DNA of 64,000 bases, from positions 1-64,000 of the forward strand of contig NZ_JAMGBF010000001.1 of assembly GCF_023516615.1 (NCBI RefSeq), given 5' to 3'. Of this stretch, positions 60,789 through 64,000 are shown piece after piece (the first letter of the stretch is position 1; each line of letters opens with the position of its first letter). The notes under the pieces were generated by a model. It worked only from the letters and a program-made list of their open reading frames with translations, did no database searches and had not been told where the DNA came from. The position numbers were made by a program, and so were the translations under genes. The DNA is from Streptomyces panaciradicis. GTDB taxonomy: Bacteria > Actinomycetota > Actinomycetes > Streptomycetales > Streptomycetaceae.

Positions 60789-62362
60789 GCGTCCCCCTTC
60801 TCGGCCTCGCGGTCGGCGCCCTCCGTCAGCGCCGACACGTCGCGCGGCAGGCGCAGGGTGAACACCGCCCCGCCTTCGGGCGAGTTCGCGGCGGTGATCG
60901 TGCCGCCGTGGATGTGGGCGTTCTCCATGGCGATGGACAGGCCGAGTCCACTGCCGTCGGAGCGCGGGCGGGAGGCGCTGGCCTTGTAGAAGCGGTCGAA
61001 GACGTGCGGCAGGACGTCCTCCGGGATGCCGGGTCCGTGGTCGCGCACGGCGATCACCACCTCGGCGCCCTCCCCGTCCTTCGCGTCCGAGGCCCGCACC
61101 GAGACCCGTACCGGCGAGCCGCCGTGCTTGAGCGCGTTGCCGATGAGGTTGGCGAGGATCACGTCCAGGCGGCGCGGGTCCAGACGGGCGTGGATGCCGC
61201 GCTCCGCGTCCAGGTCGACGGCGTCCAGCCAGGCGCGGGCGTCGATGCAGGCGGTGATCTGGTCGGCGACGTCCACGTCGTCCAGGACCAGCTTCGCCGT
61301 CCCCGCGTCGAAGCGGGTGACCTCCATCAGGTTCTCGACGAGGTCGTTGAGCCGCCGGGTCTCGCTGACGACGAGCCGTACGGCGGGCTCGATCATCGGG
61401 TCTATGGACCCGGACTCCGCCTCCAGCTCCTCCTCCAGGATCTCCGTCACGGCGGTGATCGCGGTGAGCGGGGTACGGAGTTCATGGCTCATGTCGGCGA
61501 CGAACCGCCGGGACGCCTCGTCCCGCGCGGCCATGTCGTCGACCCGTTTCTCCAGCGCCTCGGCCGCGTCGTTGAACGTCCGTGACAGATCGGCCAGTTC
61601 GTCCGTGCCCGACACCCTGAGCCGGGTGTCCAGCCGGCCCTCGCCGAGCCGGCGCGCGGCGACCCCCAGCCGCTGCACGGGCTTGAGCACCGTCGACGCG
61701 GCGGCCTGCGCGAGCAGCGCCGAGCCGACCAGCGCGAGACCGGTGGCGATGCCCAGCGACCAGGCCAGCGAGTTGAGGTCCTTGGCCTCCGGCTCCAGCG
61801 ACTTCAGCATGTAGCCGGTCACCCCGCCGTCGATCACCTTCGTGCCGGCCACCAGATACGGCGTGCCGTGGTCGGTGACCCGCTGCCAGTACAGGTGGTA
61901 GGCGTACTTGTTGCCGGAGTCGACCTTCTGCCGCTTGTTCACGGCCGCCCGCAGCGACGCGGGCACGTCCCGCAGCGAGAAGCCGTCCAGGGCGCCCGAA
62001 CTGCCGTACACCGTCTTGCCGTCGGCGTCCCGGGCGACGAGCAGCACGCTGAAGCGCTGGCTGCTGTTGGCCATCTGGCCCGCCGTGCGCTGCAGTTCGT
62101 CCTGCGTGGGATGCGGGAGCAGAGTGCCCGCCCGGTTCTGCATCGCCTGCTTGAAGTCGCCGAGCACGGCGTCCTGGGTACGGGTGAGCACGGCCTCGCG
62201 GTTGAGCCAGTACGCGATTCCCGACGCGGAGACGGCCGCGGTGAGCGCGACCAGCCCGAACACGACGACCAGACGCAGGCGCAGACTGGTGAACCGCAGC
62301 CGTGACAGATGTCCCTTGCGAGTCGCGGCCCAGCCGCGAACCCCCCCTTGCGCTTCGGTCAC
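60785..62362 (-). CDS. afsQ2: Sensor histidine kinase AfsQ2
   Basis: A 525-residue membrane kinase. First helix LRLRLVVVFGLVALTAAVSASGIAYWL, an extracytoplasmic domain of about 140 residues, second helix SLAWSLGIATGLALVGSALL, HAMP linker (TVLKPVQRLGVAARRLGEGRL), the phosphoacceptor motif FVADMSHELRTPLTAI and ATPase boxes (LIGNALKHG, VRDHGPGIP, SDGSGLGLSI). Assigned as AfsQ2 by operon order with AfsQ1, a lipoprotein and divergent SigQ. GTG start overlaps the afsQ1 stop (GTGA). The pair controls antibiotic production, nitrogen-related genes and development in S. coelicolor. Confidence 0.88.
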   Translation of the reverse strand: MTEAQGGVRGWAATRKGHLSRLRFTSLRLRLVVVFGLVALTAAVSASGIAYWLNREAVLTRTQDAVLGDFKQAMQNRAGTLLPHPTQDELQRTAGQMANSSQRFSVLLVARDADGKTVYGSSGALDGFSLRDVPASLRAAVNKRQKVDSGNKYAYHLYWQRVTDHGTPYLVAGTKVIDGGVTGYMLKSLEPEAKDLNSLAWSLGIATGLALVGSALLAQAAASTVLKPVQRLGVAARRLGEGRLDTRLRVSGTDELADLSRTFNDAAEALEKRVDDMAARDEASRRFVADMSHELRTPLTAITAVTEILEEELEAESGSIDPMIEPAVRLVVSETRRLNDLVENLMEVTRFDAGTAKLVLDDVDVADQITACIDARAWLDAVDLDAERGIHARLDPRRLDVILANLIGNALKHGGSPVRVSVRASDAKDGEGAEVVIAVRDHGPGIPEDVLPHVFDRFYKASASRPRSDGSGLGLSIAMENAHIHGGTITAANSPEGGAVFTLRLPRDVSALTEGADREAEKGDA

Positions 62363-63036
62363 TGAGGCGAGTCCAGCCGGTAGCCCACGCCGCGCACGGT
62401 ACGGATCAGCGTCGGGGACGACGGCACGTCCTCGACTTTGGCGCGCAGCCGCTGCACGCAGGCGTCCACCAGCCGGGAGTCACCGAGGTAGTCGTGCTCC
62501 CAGACCAGGCGCAGCAACTGCTGCCGCGACAGCGCCTGCCCCGGCCGCCGGCTCAGCTCCAGCAGCAGCCTGAGCTCCGTCGGGGTCAGCTGCAGGTCCT
62601 CGCCGTTCTTCGTGACCGTCATCGCGGCACGGTCGATCACGAGGCTGCCGAACGTCGCCGAGTCGCTCGCCTCCCGCTCGCCGCGCCGCAGCACGGCCCG
62701 GATCCGGGCGTCCAGCACCCGGCCCTGGACCGGTTTGACGACATAGTCGTCGGCGCCGGACTCCAGGCCCACCACCACGTCGATGTCGTCGCTGCGCGCG
62801 GTCAGCAGGATGATCGGCAGCTGGTCGGTGCGCCGGATGCGCCGGCACACCTCGAAACCGTCGATGCCGGGCAGCATCACGTCCAGCACGATCAGGTCCG
62901 GCCGCTGCTCGCGCAGCAGCTTCAGGCCGTCCTCACCGGTGGCAGCGGTGGCCACCCGGTGACCCTGGCGCGTCAGTGAGAGCTCCAGGGCCGTACGGAT
63001 GGCGTCGTCGTCCTCGATCAGCAACAGGGAAGGCAC
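62359..63036 (-). CDS. afsQ1: OmpR-family response regulator AfsQ1
   Basis: A 225-residue regulator, the same length as S. coelicolor AfsQ1. Receiver: E8-D9-D10, phosphoacceptor Asp52 in IVLDVMLPGIDG, LLTARSD and the Lys of VVKPV. The winged-helix domain ends VRGVGYRLDSPQ. GTG at 63036 gives MPSLLLIEDDDAIR; an ATG three codons upstream (63045) is an alternative. A perfect GTnAC-N6-GTnAC site, the AfsQ1 consensus, is in the shared promoter with sigQ. Confidence 0.92.
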   Translation of the reverse strand: MPSLLLIEDDDAIRTALELSLTRQGHRVATAATGEDGLKLLREQRPDLIVLDVMLPGIDGFEVCRRIRRTDQLPIILLTARSDDIDVVVGLESGADDYVVKPVQGRVLDARIRAVLRRGEREASDSATFGSLVIDRAAMTVTKNGEDLQLTPTELRLLLELSRRPGQALSRQQLLRLVWEHDYLGDSRLVDACVQRLRAKVEDVPSSPTLIRTVRGVGYRLDSPQ

Positions 63037-63144
63037 GGGGGTCATTCTGGCCCATGGAGGGGGTCCGGTACGACACCTGGAACGATGCATGCGCCTACCG
63101 CTTCTCTCTGTGACCCTGCCGTGTCTTCCCTGCGACCGGCCCCT

Positions 63145-63160
63145 GTGACAGGTCTGTGAC
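63145..63160. promoter_or_regulatory. AfsQ1 binding site in the sigQ-afsQ1 intergenic region
   Basis: GTGAC-AGGTCT-GTGAC matches the AfsQ1 consensus GTnAC-N6-GTnAC exactly. sigQ is a known AfsQ1 target in S. coelicolor, and the site lies about 110 nt on each side from the two starts. Confidence 0.75.
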
Positions 63161-63267
63161 AGTCGGCGGACACGGCCATGAAGGTGCGAGGGCAAGCTTT
63201 TCGGCACAGGCAAGGAAGCACCGCCTGAGCAAGCAGAACACCGGAAGTCCACGACGGGGGGCGCGAG

Positions 63268-64000
63268 ATGAACACGCTGCACGGCATGAGCACCAGCGCA
63301 GTGGTCACGCGCCTGCACGACGTGAACGGGGGCCGGGGTTCCGAGAAGTCCGGCGCCGTGAGCGGGCGGGGGTGCGCTCGCGGCGCCGGGCGTCAGCACA
63401 CCGCCTACATGACGGTGGTTGACGGTTTCACGGGGGAAACGCACGGGGGAAGCGCGTACGGGGAGGGCTCGGGGGAGCGTCGTTCGCTGTCGGAGGCGGA
63501 GTTCACCGCCTACGTCCAGGAGCGCCGCGCCTCCCTGTACGCCACCGCCTACCACCTGACCGGTGACCGCTTCGAGGCCGAGGACCTGCTGCAGAGCGCG
63601 CTGTTCTCGACGTACAAGGCGTGGGACCGGATCAGCGACAAGGCCGCGGTCGGGGGCTACCTGCGCCGCACCATGACGAACCTGCACATCAGCGCGTGGC
63701 GCCGCCGCAAGCTGAACGAGTACCCGACCGAGGAGCTGCCGGAGACGCCCGGCGACACGGACGCGATGCGCGGCACCGAGCTGCGCGCGGTCCTGTGGCA
63801 GGCGCTCGCCCGGCTGCCCGAACTCCAGCGCACGATGCTGGTCCTGCGCTACTACGAGGGCCGCACCGACCCGGAGATCGCGGAGATCCTCGACATCAGT
63901 GTCGGCACGGTGAAGTCGAGCATCTGGCGGTCGCTCCGCCGGCTGCGCGAGGACGAGGTCCTCAGCTTCGGCCGTGACGAGGAGGACGCCTTCGGGGAGC
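63268..64000 (+). CDS. sigQ: RNA polymerase sigma factor SigQ (3' end outside window)
   Basis: An ECF/SigE-type sigma factor, at least 244 residues, open to the window end. After a long N-terminal extension (MNTLHGMSTSAVV..., about 75 residues) come region 2, LYATAYHLTGDRFEAEDLLQSALFSTYKAWDRI and YLRRTMTNLHISAWRRRKLNE, and region 4, LPELQRTMLVLRYYEGRTDPEIAEILDISVGTVKSSIWRSLRRLR. Divergent from afsQ1 with an AfsQ1 site between. In S. coelicolor SigQ counteracts AfsQ1 effects. ATG at 63268; shorter starts within the extension are possible. Confidence 0.88.
   Translation, partial: MNTLHGMSTSAVVTRLHDVNGGRGSEKSGAVSGRGCARGAGRQHTAYMTVVDGFTGETHGGSAYGEGSGERRSLSEAEFTAYVQERRASLYATAYHLTGDRFEAEDLLQSALFSTYKAWDRISDKAAVGGYLRRTMTNLHISAWRRRKLNEYPTEELPETPGDTDAMRGTELRAVLWQALARLPELQRTMLVLRYYEGRTDPEIAEILDISVGTVKSSIWRSLRRLREDEVLSFGRDEEDAFGE

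Overview
The window is high-GC actinobacterial DNA, almost certainly from a Streptomyces chromosome core. Third codon positions are nearly all G or C, GTG and TTG starts are common, and genes are often joined by ATGA or GTGA overlaps. The gene content and order (sdhCDAB, a GH20 hexosaminidase, paired ECF sigma factors, a mutA-like mutase, nonulosonic acid genes, a nucleoside ABC importer with cdd/deoA/add, then an AfsQ1/AfsQ2/SigQ block) resemble the stretch of Streptomyces coelicolor that carries sdh and afsQ. That placement rests on my knowledge of the genus, not on a search. I see no tRNA, rRNA, CRISPR array, transposase or phage gene. The first and last genes run off the window.

Layout. 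1-5.3 kb: Tat-exported metallophosphoesterase (5' cut), an orphan family-5 solute-binding protein, a small anti-sigma-type ATPase and a two-component system. 5.4-10.1 kb: an MMPL transporter, then a leftward three-gene operon (membrane protein, DCC thiol-disulfide protein, TetR regulator) behind twin palindromic operators, and a VOC protein. 10.1-13.6 kb: a small beta-grasp-like protein ending in Gly-Gly, coupled to a DUF4132 protein, and a proline-rich membrane protein. 13.7-17.2 kb: succinate dehydrogenase. 17.4-26.5 kb: OHCU decarboxylase, hexosaminidase, several small uncharacterised proteins including a paralogous pair, an MFS pump and a secreted peptidoglycan amidase. 26.5-30.3 kb: two tandem ECF-sigma plus single-span membrane protein modules. 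30.5-33.8 kb: L,D-transpeptidase, mutase large subunit, LysE exporter. 33.8-34.1 kb: a decayed FAD-monooxygenase fragment.

34.2-41.6 kb is a surface glycan locus: polysialyltransferase-like protein, GT2, DUF6716 protein, CMP-nonulosonate synthetase fused to a HAD phosphatase, a NeuB-type synthase without its usual C-terminal domain, and a GT52-like protein. With no NeuC-type epimerase here, a Kdn (teichulosonic acid-type) polymer is a reasonable reading. 42.6-51.1 kb holds an M20 amidohydrolase and a nucleoside uptake and salvage operon (BMP lipoprotein, double ATPase, two permeases, cytidine deaminase, thymidine phosphorylase). Its ATPase gene appears to start at AUC. A 12-bp palindrome before adenosine deaminase (57.5 kb) recurs in variant form before the BMP and ATPase genes. 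51.2-59.4 kb holds a Uma2 protein, AEC transporter, STAS protein overlapping an ECF sigma gene tail to tail, divergent MFS/LysR genes, an alpha/beta hydrolase with Asp at the nucleophile position, and small secreted or membrane proteins.

59.5-64 kb holds a VanZ-type protein and the afsQ block: lipoprotein, AfsQ2 kinase and AfsQ1 regulator leftward, sigQ rightward and cut by the window end. The sigQ-afsQ1 gap has a perfect match to the AfsQ1 consensus. An equally perfect match lies before the first tandem ECF sigma gene at 26.5 kb, which suggests a link between the two sigma loci.
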